A DNA stretch of 8,528 nucleotides from Propionimicrobium sp963511305 (GCA_963511305.1 CAUPIJ010000043.1:1-8528), one strand, 5' to 3'; positions 1 through 6,168 are shown, numbered from the stretch's first letter. The notes: a model not told the origin generated them from the sequence alone. Numbers and translations are program-made.

Positions 1-210
1 ATGAAAACAAGGCGCGACACGCCCAAACAGAGCACCACATTTTGGCCGCTTACCCGTAAATGGTGGTTTAGCTGGTTGCTCACGGGCGGTTGGGGTGTGG
101 CCATGGTCGGGCGAGCAAGGTGGCGAGGCTACGCTCACGCTTCGCCTGCCTCAACCGTCGTCAGATCCGGGTACGGCGGGCCACTCGTCCGGTGAGGCGG
201 AATGCCTCGA
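1..210. other. Left-edge stretch with no supported gene
   Basis: A 64-codon open frame starts at the very first base and stops at 193-195 on the plus strand. Its product (Trp-rich start, Arg/Gly-rich end) shows no recognisable domain, and its second half reads like an out-of-frame GC-rich stretch. No ribosome binding site can be judged because the frame begins at the window edge. A small hairpin (GAGGC, 5-base loop, GCCTC) lies at 194-208. I do not call a gene here; the stretch could be spacer or the tail of something cut by the window. Confidence 0.3.
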
Positions 211-211
211 T

Positions 212-245
212 AAAAAGTTAAAGCCCCGATCAGGGGCTTAACTTT
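212..245 (-). terminator. Rho-independent terminator of tRNA-Ser
   Basis: Read on the minus strand, AAAGTTAAGCCCC pairs with GGGGCTTTAACTTT around a five-base loop, with one bulged T in the descending arm, and is followed by five Ts. It lies only four bases past the 3' CCA end of the tRNA gene, where a terminator is expected. On the plus strand the run becomes A-rich, so the signal is directional. Confidence 0.85.
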
Positions 246-248
246 AAG

Positions 249-336
249 TGGCGGAGGATACGAGATTCGAACTCGTGAGGGCGTGAACCCAACCCGCTTT
301 CCAAGCGAGCGCCATAGGCCTCTAGGCGAATCCTCC
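249..336 (-). tRNA. tRNA-Ser (anticodon GGA)
   Basis: Decodes the serine codons UCC and UCU. On the minus strand the acceptor arms GGAGGAT and ATCCTCC pair perfectly, followed by discriminator G and an encoded CCA. The anticodon loop TTGGAAA (anticodon GGA, complement of 300-302) sits on a 5-bp stem CTCGC/GCGGG with one wobble. The T arm is ACGAG-TTCGAAT-CTCGT. A long variable arm, with GGG facing CCC, marks it as a class II tRNA and supports serine. The length of 88 nt including CCA is normal. It is flanked by its own promoter and terminator and is divergent from the SRP RNA gene, so it forms a monocistronic unit. Confidence 0.96.
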
Positions 337-343
337 GCCGCTT

Positions 344-374
344 AGCTTAGCTGATGGGTGTGCCACTTAGTCAA
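344..374 (-). promoter_or_regulatory. Probable promoter of tRNA-Ser
   Basis: On the minus strand a -35-like TTGACT (complement of 369-374) is followed after 19 bases by TAAGCT (complement of 344-349). The -10 ends eight bases before the mature tRNA 5' end at 336, so the primary transcript would carry almost no leader. The -35 is a good match; the -10 and the 19-base spacing are only fair. Confidence 0.45.
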
Positions 375-389
375 ATGGTGTGCTAGCCT
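360..389 (+). promoter_or_regulatory. Possible promoter of the SRP RNA
   Basis: GTGCCA at 360-365 and TAGCCT at 384-389 stand 18 bases apart, and the second ends seven bases before the predicted 5' end of the SRP RNA at 397. Both hexamers are weak, so the call rests mostly on position. It overlaps the divergent tRNA-Ser promoter. Confidence 0.3.
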
Positions 390-396
390 TGACGAA

Positions 397-487
397 GGTT
401 CTCCGCGCGGCGGCATCTCGCCTAACTCCCCCAGGGTCGGAAGGCAGCAAGGGTAAGTGAGCTCTACCGGGTGCGCGGGGAGCCCCT
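397..487 (+). ncRNA. ffs: Small SRP RNA (4.5S type)
   Basis: RNA core of the signal recognition particle; with Ffh it carries ribosomes making membrane or secreted proteins to FtsY. The 5' arm 397-408 (GGTTCTCCGCGC) pairs along all 12 positions with 473-484 (GCGCGGGGAGCC), allowing three G-T wobbles. The apical part has the conserved Ffh-binding signature GGTCGGAAGGCAGCA near 435-449, with the GGAA tetraloop and the facing AGCA. The length of about 90 nt fits the bacterial small SRP class, which lacks an Alu domain. It lies between a divergent tRNA-Ser and dnaX, a neighbourhood seen in actinobacteria. Exact ends are uncertain by a few bases. Confidence 0.93.
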
Positions 488-493
488 TTTTAT
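473..493 (+). terminator. Likely terminator formed by the SRP RNA closing helix
   Basis: The 3' arm of the SRP RNA closing helix is followed by CCCC and then TTTTTATTT (from 487). The long GC-rich hairpin plus T-run would end transcription without a separate stem. The dnaX promoter lies immediately beyond, so read-through would also reach dnaX. Confidence 0.5.
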
Positions 494-526
494 TTAGGCA
501 TGCTCGAAATTGTCGGTGCTGACATC

Positions 527-532
527 TAGGCT
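527..532 (+). promoter_or_regulatory. Candidate -10 box for leaderless dnaX
   Basis: TAGGCT ends six bases before the GTG at 539, so transcription would start at or next to the start codon. No purine-rich ribosome binding site precedes that GTG. No convincing -35 is seen at the right spacing; TTGTCG at 510-515 is only 11 bases away. Leaderless genes are common in actinobacteria, which makes this reading plausible but unproven. Confidence 0.35.
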
Positions 533-538
533 AATTAC

Positions 539-2890
539 GTGACTTTGAACGACCCCGATTTTGACTTCGACACGGACGCGGAGACTGAACTGCCCGAGAG
601 TTACTTCGAGCAGGACGGCCCGGGGCTTTTTGACGCTCCGGAGCCGCCGGTGAGCCACGAGCCGCCGGTCGAGGTCGAGCAGCTGAGAGATGAGCAGCCG
701 GTTCCCGTCGACGACGAGGAAGAGCCGGCGCCTCCCGAGCAGGTCACCGAGATGGTCGAGCAGCGGGAAATCGAGGAGCAACTCGAAGAGGTGGCCGAGC
801 ATGCCGACGATGCCCCGCTGGCTCTATATCGGCGCTATCGTCCGGACACCTTTGACGAGGTGATCGGCCAAGATCACGTCACCAAACCGTTGATGCGGGC
901 AATCGAAAACAACAAGGTAAACCACGCCTACCTGTTCAGTGGGCCGCGCGGTTGCGGCAAGACCACTTCGGCGCGAATCCTGGCGCGCTGCCTGAACTGC
1001 GAGCAGGGCCCGACGGCTCATCCGTGCGGGGTTTGCCAGTCGTGCGTCGAGCTAGCGACGGGCGGCCCAGGTTCGATCGACGTCATCGAGATCGACGCGG
1101 CCAGCCACGGTGGCGTCGACGATGCCCGAGAGCTGCGCGAGCGCGCGTTCTTCGCCCCGGTTTCTAGTCGCTATAAGGTCTACATTGTCGACGAGGCCCA
1201 CATGGTTTCCCCGCAGGGCTTCAACGCGCTGCTGAAGCTGGTTGAGGAGCCGCCGCCGCATGTCAAGTTCATCTTTGCCACCACGGAGCCTGAGAAGGTA
1301 ATCGGCACGATTCGTTCGCGCACCCACCACTATCCTTTCCGCCTGGTGCCGCCCAGGATTCTGACCGAATACCTCGTGGAAATCTGCGGGCAGGAGGGCG
1401 TCAAGATTGAGAAGGGCGTGCTGCCGCTGGTGGTTCGGGCGGGCGCGGGCTCGGTGCGCGATTCGCTTTCGGTGCTCGACCAGCTGCTCGGCGCCGCGAA
1501 TCAGGGTACGGTCAGCTATCAGCAGGCCTCTGGGCTGCTGGGCTACACGCCCGACTCGCTGCTCGATGAGATCGTCGACGCTTTTGCTGCGGGAGACGGC
1601 AAGACGGTTTTCAAGACCATCGACAAGGTGATCGAGGTCGGTCAGGACCCGCGTCGCTTCGCCGAGGATCTGCTGCAGCGCATGCGCGACCTGGTGATCG
1701 TCGCGCAGGTGCCCGACGCGTTGAGCTCTGGTTTGATCGAGGTTTCCGACGACCAGGCTCAGCGACTGACCTCCCAGGCCAGTGCGCTCGGCGCGGGCGA
1801 GCTGACCAGGGCGGCAGAGGTATTCGCGACCGGCCTTACGCAGATGCGTGGCACCACAGCCCCAAGGCTAAACTTGGAGTTGATCTGCGCCCGCGTGCTG
1901 CTGCCGGCCGCAGACAACGACGATTCAGGAATCAACGCTCGGCTCGACCGCATCGAGCGCAGGCTGGACATGCCGCAGATGCCATCGCGCAGCGGAGGCA
2001 GGCACTACGAGCCGCAGCATGCACAGCAGGCGCAGCCAGATCAGAGGAAGTCCCCGCAGGGTGCCGCCCAGCCAGTGCAGCAGAGGCCAGCCCAGCAGCG
2101 TCCTGCTCAACAGCCCCCGGTTCAGCAAAGGCCCGAGGCCGCCGAAAATTCCCAGCCACTCGCACAGCAAAGACCGGCTCAGCAGCGGCCAGCGCAGCAG
2201 CGCCAGGCCCCCGAGCAGGCCGCTCAACAGGGGTCGCCACAGCAACGATCTGCCCCCCAGCAGGCAGCTCAGCAACCAGATTCGGGTTCGGCGCAGCAGG
2301 GCAATCAGGGTCAGCCTGCACAGCAGCAGACTCCGCAGCAGCGCTCGGCGCCCCAACTGCGCTCGGCGCCCCAACAGCGCCCGGCAGAGCAGGCCGCTCA
2401 GCAACCAGCTGACGCTAGGCCCGACGGGGAGCCGCTGAGCGTGGTGGACGTACGCCGGCTTTGGCCGAACGTCCTCGAAGAGGTGAAGCGCCGCAAGAGG
2501 TTCACTCACGCTCTGCTCAGCCAGAACTCCTCGGTGGTCGCGCTGGAGCAGGGCGCCCTGACGCTCGGTTTCAACTCCGCAGGAACGCTCGAGACCTACA
2601 AGCGCGGCGAGAGCCAAGAGGTGCTGCAGGAATGCATAAAGTCGGTGATCGGCGCCGATCTGCGCATATCAGCCGTAGTCAACGACGGTTCGCAGCGCCA
2701 TGCGCAGCCCGAGCAGACAGATACCCCGGCCGAACAAGATACTCCCGAGGAGTCGACCGACGGAGTCTCCCGCGACGACGAGATCATCGACGACCCAACC
2801 GTCAGCGTAGATCAACTGATCACCGACAAACTCGGCGGCAGGTTGGTCTACGACGACGCCGAATCTGACGACAGCAACAAGCTAGACTAG
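539..2890 (+). CDS. dnaX: DNA polymerase III subunit gamma/tau (clamp loader)
   Basis: ATPase of the replisome clamp loader, which opens and loads the beta clamp at primed sites. The 783-residue product has an acidic, Pro-rich lead (1-94), then the conserved DnaX start LALYRRYRP. The AAA+ core follows: Walker A GPRGCGKTT (135-143), zinc cysteines C154, C163, C166 and C169, Walker B VYIVDEAH (214-221), an arginine-finger-type SRT (260-262) and sensor-2 GSVRDS (304-309). The collar domain ends near 458. A Gln/Pro-rich linker (about 495-624) leads to a conserved tau C-terminal domain (634-714) and an acidic tail. GTG at 539 is the only start covering the lead; a later start near 790 (GTG) would give a more usual N-terminus. 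No A-rich slippery site is present, so one full-length product is expected. First gene of dnaX-ybaB-recR. Confidence 0.97.
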   Translation: MTLNDPDFDFDTDAETELPESYFEQDGPGLFDAPEPPVSHEPPVEVEQLRDEQPVPVDDEEEPAPPEQVTEMVEQREIEEQLEEVAEHADDAPLALYRRYRPDTFDEVIGQDHVTKPLMRAIENNKVNHAYLFSGPRGCGKTTSARILARCLNCEQGPTAHPCGVCQSCVELATGGPGSIDVIEIDAASHGGVDDARELRERAFFAPVSSRYKVYIVDEAHMVSPQGFNALLKLVEEPPPHVKFIFATTEPEKVIGTIRSRTHHYPFRLVPPRILTEYLVEICGQEGVKIEKGVLPLVVRAGAGSVRDSLSVLDQLLGAANQGTVSYQQASGLLGYTPDSLLDEIVDAFAAGDGKTVFKTIDKVIEVGQDPRRFAEDLLQRMRDLVIVAQVPDALSSGLIEVSDDQAQRLTSQASALGAGELTRAAEVFATGLTQMRGTTAPRLNLELICARVLLPAADNDDSGINARLDRIERRLDMPQMPSRSGGRHYEPQHAQQAQPDQRKSPQGAAQPVQQRPAQQRPAQQPPVQQRPEAAENSQPLAQQRPAQQRPAQQRQAPEQAAQQGSPQQRSAPQQAAQQPDSGSAQQGNQGQPAQQQTPQQRSAPQLRSAPQQRPAEQAAQQPADARPDGEPLSVVDVRRLWPNVLEEVKRRKRFTHALLSQNSSVVALEQGALTLGFNSAGTLETYKRGESQEVLQECIKSVIGADLRISAVVNDGSQRHAQPEQTDTPAEQDTPEESTDGVSRDDEIIDDPTVSVDQLITDKLGGRLVYDDAESDDSNKLD
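2021..2410 (+). repeat. Gln/Pro/Ala-rich linker repeats in dnaX
   Basis: This part of dnaX encodes a low-complexity linker built from variants of QQRPAQ and QQRSAP, for example three near-copies around residues 514-525 and three around 543-555. A tidy in-frame pair is at 2339-2374, where an 18-base unit is repeated with one or two changes (QRSAPQ then LRSAPQ). Codons alternate CAG/CAA and CCN, so many copies have diverged at the DNA level. The composition also creates long Leu/Arg-rich open frames on the opposite strand, which are artefacts. Confidence 0.8.
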
Positions 2891-2907
2891 CTAGCCGGAA
2901 CGCTCAA

Positions 2908-3231
2908 TTGATTGGAAAAGGAATGTTTCCTGAAGGCATGGACATGAACGCGCTGCTGCAGCAGGCTCAGCAGATGCAGGCGCAGATCGAGCAGGCACAG
3001 ACGCAGCTTGCCGAATCGACTTTCACCGGAACCGCCGGGGGAGACCTCATCACCGCAACGGTTAACGGCCAGGGCATGCTCGTCGCCCTCGACATCTCGC
3101 CGGATGCCGTCGACGTCGACGATCTCGAATCGCTCAGCGACATGATTATCGCGGCGGTGCGCGACGCGTCCAGTCAAGTGACAGAGCGCGCCCAATCGCT
3201 GATGCCGGATCTCGGCGGTATGGGGCTTTAA
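2908..3231 (+). CDS. ybaB: YbaB/EbfC-family nucleoid-associated protein
   Basis: Small dimeric DNA-binding protein of the YbaB/EbfC family, almost always found between dnaX and recR. The product has up to 107 residues. A Met/Gln-rich helix (MDMNALLQQAQQMQAQIEQAQTQ region, 11-33) is followed by the family beta-sheet with TGTAGGDLITATVNGQG (40-56), then DISPDAVDVDDLESLSDMI and a C-terminal helix with AAVRDASSQV. The frame can begin at TTG 2908 (GGAA seven bases upstream) or at ATG 2923 (GGAA five bases upstream, giving MFPEGMDMN); the two are hard to separate, and the shorter form looks closer to family members. The gene lies 17 bases after dnaX and ends directly against recR. Confidence 0.93.
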   Translation: MIGKGMFPEGMDMNALLQQAQQMQAQIEQAQTQLAESTFTGTAGGDLITATVNGQGMLVALDISPDAVDVDDLESLSDMIIAAVRDASSQVTERAQSLMPDLGGMGL

Positions 3232-3834
3232 TTGTACGACGGACCAGTTCAAGAGCTAATCGATGAGCTCGGCAGGCTGCCCGGCATCGGCCCCAAGAGC
3301 GCCCAGCGAATCGCTTTCTGGCTGCTAGACCAACCGGCCGAAGACGTCGAGGCACTTGTCAACGCGTTGCGGGTAGTCAAGCAGAAAGTTCACTTCTGCG
3401 AGGTCTGCTTCAACGTCACAGACCAAGAGGTTTGTCGGATCTGCCGCGACGACCGACGCGATCGCTCCAAGATCTGCGTGGTCGAAGAGAGCAAGGACGT
3501 CGTCGCCATCGAGCGCACCCGCGAATTCCGCGGCCTCTACCACGTGCTCGGCGGCTCGATCAGCCCGATCGACGGGCGCGGCCCCGGCGATCTGCGCATC
3601 GCGGAACTGCTAAAGCGACTTTCTGATGCGACCGTCACCGAGGTGATCTTGGCCACCAACCCCAACCTCGAGGGCGAAGCCACCGCAACCTTCCTGACCC
3701 GCCTGCTGGCCGAAACCCCAGGTATCCAGGTGAGCCGGCTGGCCTCCGGGCTGCCGGTGGGTGGCGACCTTGAATACGCCGATGAGGTGACGCTGGGGAG
3801 GGCATTCAGCGGCCGCCGCGCGTCGATTCTCTAG
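3232..3834 (+). CDS. recR: Recombination mediator protein RecR
   Basis: With RecO and RecF, RecR forms a ring that helps load RecA on SSB-coated single-stranded gaps. The 200-residue length is standard. The helix-hairpin-helix sits at about 8-30 (LGRLPGIGPKSAQRIAF), the four zinc cysteines at C56, C59, C68 and C71, and the Toprim domain from about 80, with VVEESKD (83-89) and the later GRGPGDLRI. The C-terminal GLPVGGDLEYADEVTLGRAF (173-192) is the family signature. The start TTG 3232 gives the conserved MYDGPVQ N-terminus. It follows the ybaB TAA with no gap, and GGGG lies six bases upstream, so translation is probably coupled to ybaB. Its last four codons and stop form the first copy of a 22-bp tandem repeat. 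Confidence 0.97.
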   Translation: MYDGPVQELIDELGRLPGIGPKSAQRIAFWLLDQPAEDVEALVNALRVVKQKVHFCEVCFNVTDQEVCRICRDDRRDRSKICVVEESKDVVAIERTREFRGLYHVLGGSISPIDGRGPGDLRIAELLKRLSDATVTEVILATNPNLEGEATATFLTRLLAETPGIQVSRLASGLPVGGDLEYADEVTLGRAFSGRRASIL

Positions 3835-3902
3835 CGATAGAGCGTCGATTCTCTAGCGATAGAGCGTCGATACTCTAGCGACAAAGCGTCGACGAGCTAG
3901 CG
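3820..3902. repeat. 22-bp tandem repeat between convergent genes
   Basis: Units begin at 3820, 3842, 3864 and 3886. The first two are identical over all 22 bases, the third differs at three positions, and the fourth is a 17-base partial copy with four changes. Each intact unit contains CTCTA-GCGA-TAGAG, a 5-bp hairpin with a GNRA-type loop that reads the same way on both strands' transcripts. The recR stop TAG is in unit 1 and the stop of the opposing DUF1707 gene is in unit 4. It may have arisen by slippage and may act as a weak bidirectional terminator; no T-run follows. Confidence 0.85.
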
Positions 3903-4499
3903 TCCTTTTCGGATCACTTCCACGCCGGCCATCATCGCCAGCCCTGTTACCTTAACCTTGGGCGTCTGCGGCGAGGGCGGCACGAAGGGCACCGCCATGG
4001 AATCCTTCTTCCAGTCGAAGCCGCCCATCACTCCGTAGCCGTCGATCTCGACTGTTATCTCCGGCGGCACGATGATCTCGATGTCGCCCATGATTGCCCA
4101 GCAACTGATTTCTATGCGTGTGCTAGTGAACCTCGCGTAGCGCAGATCTATTTTAGAGCCGCCCATGACCGAAATCGAGGTGTGCCTCTGTGGCACAGTC
4201 CAGCTTCCTACCCTGTCCTGGCCGCTGAGCACCGCCACGGTTAGGGAAGTTCCCGGCTCGTCGCTGCTGTAGTAAATCGTGGCAGGTTCGTCCGAAACAT
4301 GTGAGTCCTTGACAAGCGGCCAGTTGAACTCCTCGGTTTCCAATCCCGCTGTCAGCGCCGCCAGCTCGCTAAAATCCGTGGCGTTCCAAACCCGCTCGAC
4401 GCGGCTGTTGAAGTCGGCCTCGGAGAGCTGATTGTTGGCATAGGCTCTGGATAGTTTCGCTTGGGCGTCGCGCCGAGCGGTCTCGTCGATCTGGCTCAT
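3897..4499 (-). CDS. DUF1707 protein with LiaF-like C-terminal domain
   Basis: Predicted soluble protein of 200 residues. Residues 1-55 match the DUF1707 pattern: a charged helix with RRDAQAKLSRAYANNQLSEADF, then RVERVWNATDFSELAALTAGL. Residues about 105-198 resemble the LiaF-like (DUF2154-type) beta-rich domain, with repeated MGG/MGD turns: ISVMGGSKIDLR, CWAIMGDIEIIVPP, GYGVMGGFDW and a final AMMAGVEVI. Related domains are linked to cell-wall stress responses in Gram-positive bacteria. There is no signal peptide or membrane segment, unlike many DUF1707 proteins. ATG 4499 lies 23 bases after the upstream membrane-protein gene and has only a weak ribosome binding site, so it is probably co-translated from the sigma operon. 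The exact role is unknown. Confidence 0.82.
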   Translation of the reverse strand: MSQIDETARRDAQAKLSRAYANNQLSEADFNSRVERVWNATDFSELAALTAGLETEEFNWPLVKDSHVSDEPATIYYSSDEPGTSLTVAVLSGQDRVGSWTVPQRHTSISVMGGSKIDLRYARFTSTRIEISCWAIMGDIEIIVPPEITVEIDGYGVMGGFDWKKDSMAVPFVPPSPQTPKVKVTGLAMMAGVEVIRKGR

Positions 4500-4522
4500 G
4501 TAGCCAGAATAACTGCCGCCAC

Positions 4523-5593
4523 TCAGTCCATGTGAATCGTATAATCAGGAGCGCCGGTCTCGTCCTCGGGTCTGCTAATCACCCAGAACTTGGCGTCGAA
4601 ACCGTACATCGATTCAGCCGGTATCTGGTTAGAAGACTTGGCCACGAAAACCTCGGACACGCTACCGGGCGCAACCACGAGATTACTGGGCGTGGACTGA
4701 TCGGATGAGCCGCGGTGGCCTCGTTCGCCGACGTCCTTGGTGTAGGACTTCCAGGTGATGGAGCCGTTGAACCCGACGTTGACTACGCAGTCGACCTTCG
4801 ATTCGTTCAAGAACGTGAGACCCCAAACCACGTAATTTGAGTCAACGTCAACCCTGATGAACGGCTGATAGCTGTGCTCAACCTCAGTGCACGGCTTCGG
4901 CTCGCCCGGTTGAACCGACGGGCTCGGAGTGACCTTCGGCCCCACGGTCGGATCGGTGGAAGAACCTGGATTGACCTTCGGTCCCACGGTCGTACCTGCA
5001 GTGGGACTCGTGGTCGGCTTCGCAGTAGGGTCTACGGTCGGCGCCGTAATGGTCGGTTCGGCACTCGGGTTTACCTTTGTTGACGAATCAGGCGTCGGTA
5101 TCGGCTTCTCGCTGGGCTGTTTCGACGGCTCCGCGGTGGGCCTCGACGTCTCCGCGACCACGACAGGCTGATCGTTTGAGCCAATGTCTTGGGTGTAGCG
5201 TTGCGCTGCACTGTTGGCGGGACGCTGCGCGGGCGGCAGTACCCTTCCCCTTGGCGCCTGGCTGGGTGGCAGGTCAACAGAGCTCGGATCGTCGCACGGC
5301 GAAACTGATGGCTGGGTGCTCGGGCTAGTCGAGGGAGATTTGGGCTTGGTGGTCTGCGAGGACGAAGGCATCGGCGTGATGCCAATCTCGCCATCGGAAT
5401 CCTGCGGACCGGAAAGCAGGCCGAAAGCCACGGCGGCCACTATGCCAGTACCTGCCACGGCAGCCAACGCCAGCACCACGGCGTGCAGGATCTGCGCCTG
5501 CACGGCAGACTTGTACGCCCGGCCGGACAGCTGGCTAGCGAACGCGGTGGGCTCAGCCGGACTGTTCTTGAGCTGTTCGAGCTTCTCAAGCAT
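4523..5593 (-). CDS. Single-pass membrane protein with Ser/Thr/Pro stalk; possible regulator of the ECF sigma
   Basis: The 356-residue product has a short cytoplasmic N-terminus (1-33), one membrane helix (about 34-61, Ala/Val/Leu-rich), a long Ser/Thr/Pro-rich stalk (about 65-234) with PTVGPK/TTVGPK repeats, and a folded extracytoplasmic domain (235-356). C235 and C269 in that domain could form a disulfide; the C...LTFLNES...C pattern recalls DUF4232-like beta-sandwiches, a weak resemblance. I chose ATG 5593 because it overlaps the sigma stop (ATGCTTGA) and has GGTGGGG just upstream; a TTG at 5647 in frame would add 18 residues inside the sigma gene. The gene position suggests an anti-sigma or sensor, but no HxxxCxxC zinc motif is present. 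Function not established. Confidence 0.8.
   Translation of the reverse strand: MLEKLEQLKNSPAEPTAFASQLSGRAYKSAVQAQILHAVVLALAAVAGTGIVAAVAFGLLSGPQDSDGEIGITPMPSSSQTTKPKSPSTSPSTQPSVSPCDDPSSVDLPPSQAPRGRVLPPAQRPANSAAQRYTQDIGSNDQPVVVAETSRPTAEPSKQPSEKPIPTPDSSTKVNPSAEPTITAPTVDPTAKPTTSPTAGTTVGPKVNPGSSTDPTVGPKVTPSPSVQPGEPKPCTEVEHSYQPFIRVDVDSNYVVWGLTFLNESKVDCVVNVGFNGSITWKSYTKDVGERGHRGSSDQSTPSNLVVAPGSVSEVFVAKSSNQIPAESMYGFDAKFWVISRPEDETGAPDYTIHMD
4930..4992 (-). repeat. Direct repeat coding for the stalk motif
   Basis: Two 21-base copies (4930-4950 and 4972-4992), 42 bases apart in register, differ at one position. They code for the TVGPKV elements of the extracellular Thr/Pro stalk. Copy number may vary between strains, since stalk length is usually tolerant. 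Confidence 0.7.
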
Positions 5594-6101
5594 TTGCCCC
5601 ACCCACCTTCGCATCTCGTCTGACTGGAGCGGACTCCAGAGTGTCAAGTTTCTTCAGGCTGCGATGCGCAGTAACGCGCACCCACGACTCGCTCTTGCTC
5701 AGCAGCGACGCGATTCTGGCGACGGGCAGGTCATCGATATACCTGCCGATAACGACGGCGCGCTCAAGCGGAGCCAGCGAGGCCAGCGCCTTGGCGACGC
5801 TCAACTCGGTGTCGATGGTCTCCCATGGGTCGACCTGCTCGGGGACAAATACGTCCACCGGTGTCTCTTGGTAGCCGCGTTTGCGCGACATGGACAAGAA
5901 AATATTGGTTAGCATCTGCTGGCAGTACGCGCCCGGATTCTTCGCAGCTGCGACCTTTTTCCACTGCTTCAGCATTTTTTCCGCCGTTTCCTGCACGAGG
6001 TCTTCGGCGAGATGCCAGTCGTGGCAAAGCAAGAGGGCGCGTCGAAACAGCGCCGGAGTCTCATGCTCCAGCAGCTGTTGAAAGTCTCCTCTGGCTGCCA
6101 C
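5586..6101 (-). CDS. ECF RNA polymerase sigma factor, SigE-like group
   Basis: Directs RNA polymerase to a special promoter set. The 171-residue length is typical of ECF sigmas, which keep only regions 2 and 4. Region 2 spans about 6-75, with ALFRRALLLCHDWHLAEDLVQET (18-39) as the core-binding part and NPGAYCQQMLTNIFLSMSRKRG (55-76) for -10 recognition. Region 4 spans about 99-152, with LAPLERAVVIGRYIDDLPVARIASLL and the DNA helix KSESWVRVTAHRSLKKL. The pattern resembles the actinobacterial SigE-like group. GTG 6101 is fixed by a strong AGGAGG eight bases upstream. Its stop overlaps the ATG of the membrane-protein gene by eight bases, so the two are translationally coupled. Confidence 0.93.
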   Translation of the reverse strand: MAARGDFQQLLEHETPALFRRALLLCHDWHLAEDLVQETAEKMLKQWKKVAAAKNPGAYCQQMLTNIFLSMSRKRGYQETPVDVFVPEQVDPWETIDTELSVAKALASLAPLERAVVIGRYIDDLPVARIASLLSKSESWVRVTAHRSLKKLDTLESAPVRRDAKVGGANA

Positions 6102-6109
6102 CAGTTAGC

Positions 6110-6115
6110 CCTCCT
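6110..6115 (-). promoter_or_regulatory. Strong ribosome binding site of the sigma gene
   Basis: AGGAGG on the minus strand (AGGAGGG extends to 6109) lies eight bases before GTG 6101. It decides the start codon and is the strongest ribosome binding site of the window, in contrast to the weak sites of the dnaX operon. Confidence 0.85.
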
Positions 6116-6168
6116 GGGGAAAACGGGTACAGGAAATGCGCGCACGCTCACTTCGGCGTGAGTGCCAC

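Noticed and set aside
1..195. 64-codon plus-strand open frame at the left edge
   Set aside because: No domain, Arg/Gly-rich random-looking second half, start at the window edge with no visible ribosome binding site.
494..802. 102-codon minus-strand open frame
   Set aside because: Antisense to the 5' end of dnaX and its promoter; Leu-rich shadow of acidic codons.
2019..2438. 139-codon plus-strand open frame inside dnaX
   Set aside because: Out-of-frame Ser/Arg-rich reading of the same repeats; no start signal.
1925..2617. 230-codon minus-strand open frame opposite dnaX
   Set aside because: Leu/Arg-rich shadow of the Gln/Pro codons in the dnaX linker; dnaX itself is certain.
539..2890. Programmed frameshift producing a gamma form of DnaX
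   Set aside because: No A-rich slippery heptamer with a following stem was seen in the region after the AAA+ core.
3820..3902. CRISPR-like array
   Set aside because: Units are directly abutting with no spacers, only 22 bp, and no cas genes are nearby.
5594..5647. TTG 5647 as start of the membrane-protein gene
   Set aside because: It would add 18 residues inside the sigma coding region with no ribosome binding site; ATG 5593 has the stop-start overlap and a G-rich site.
5214..5912. 232-codon plus-strand open frame
   Set aside because: Antisense to two well-supported overlapping genes (sigma and membrane protein), no family resemblance.
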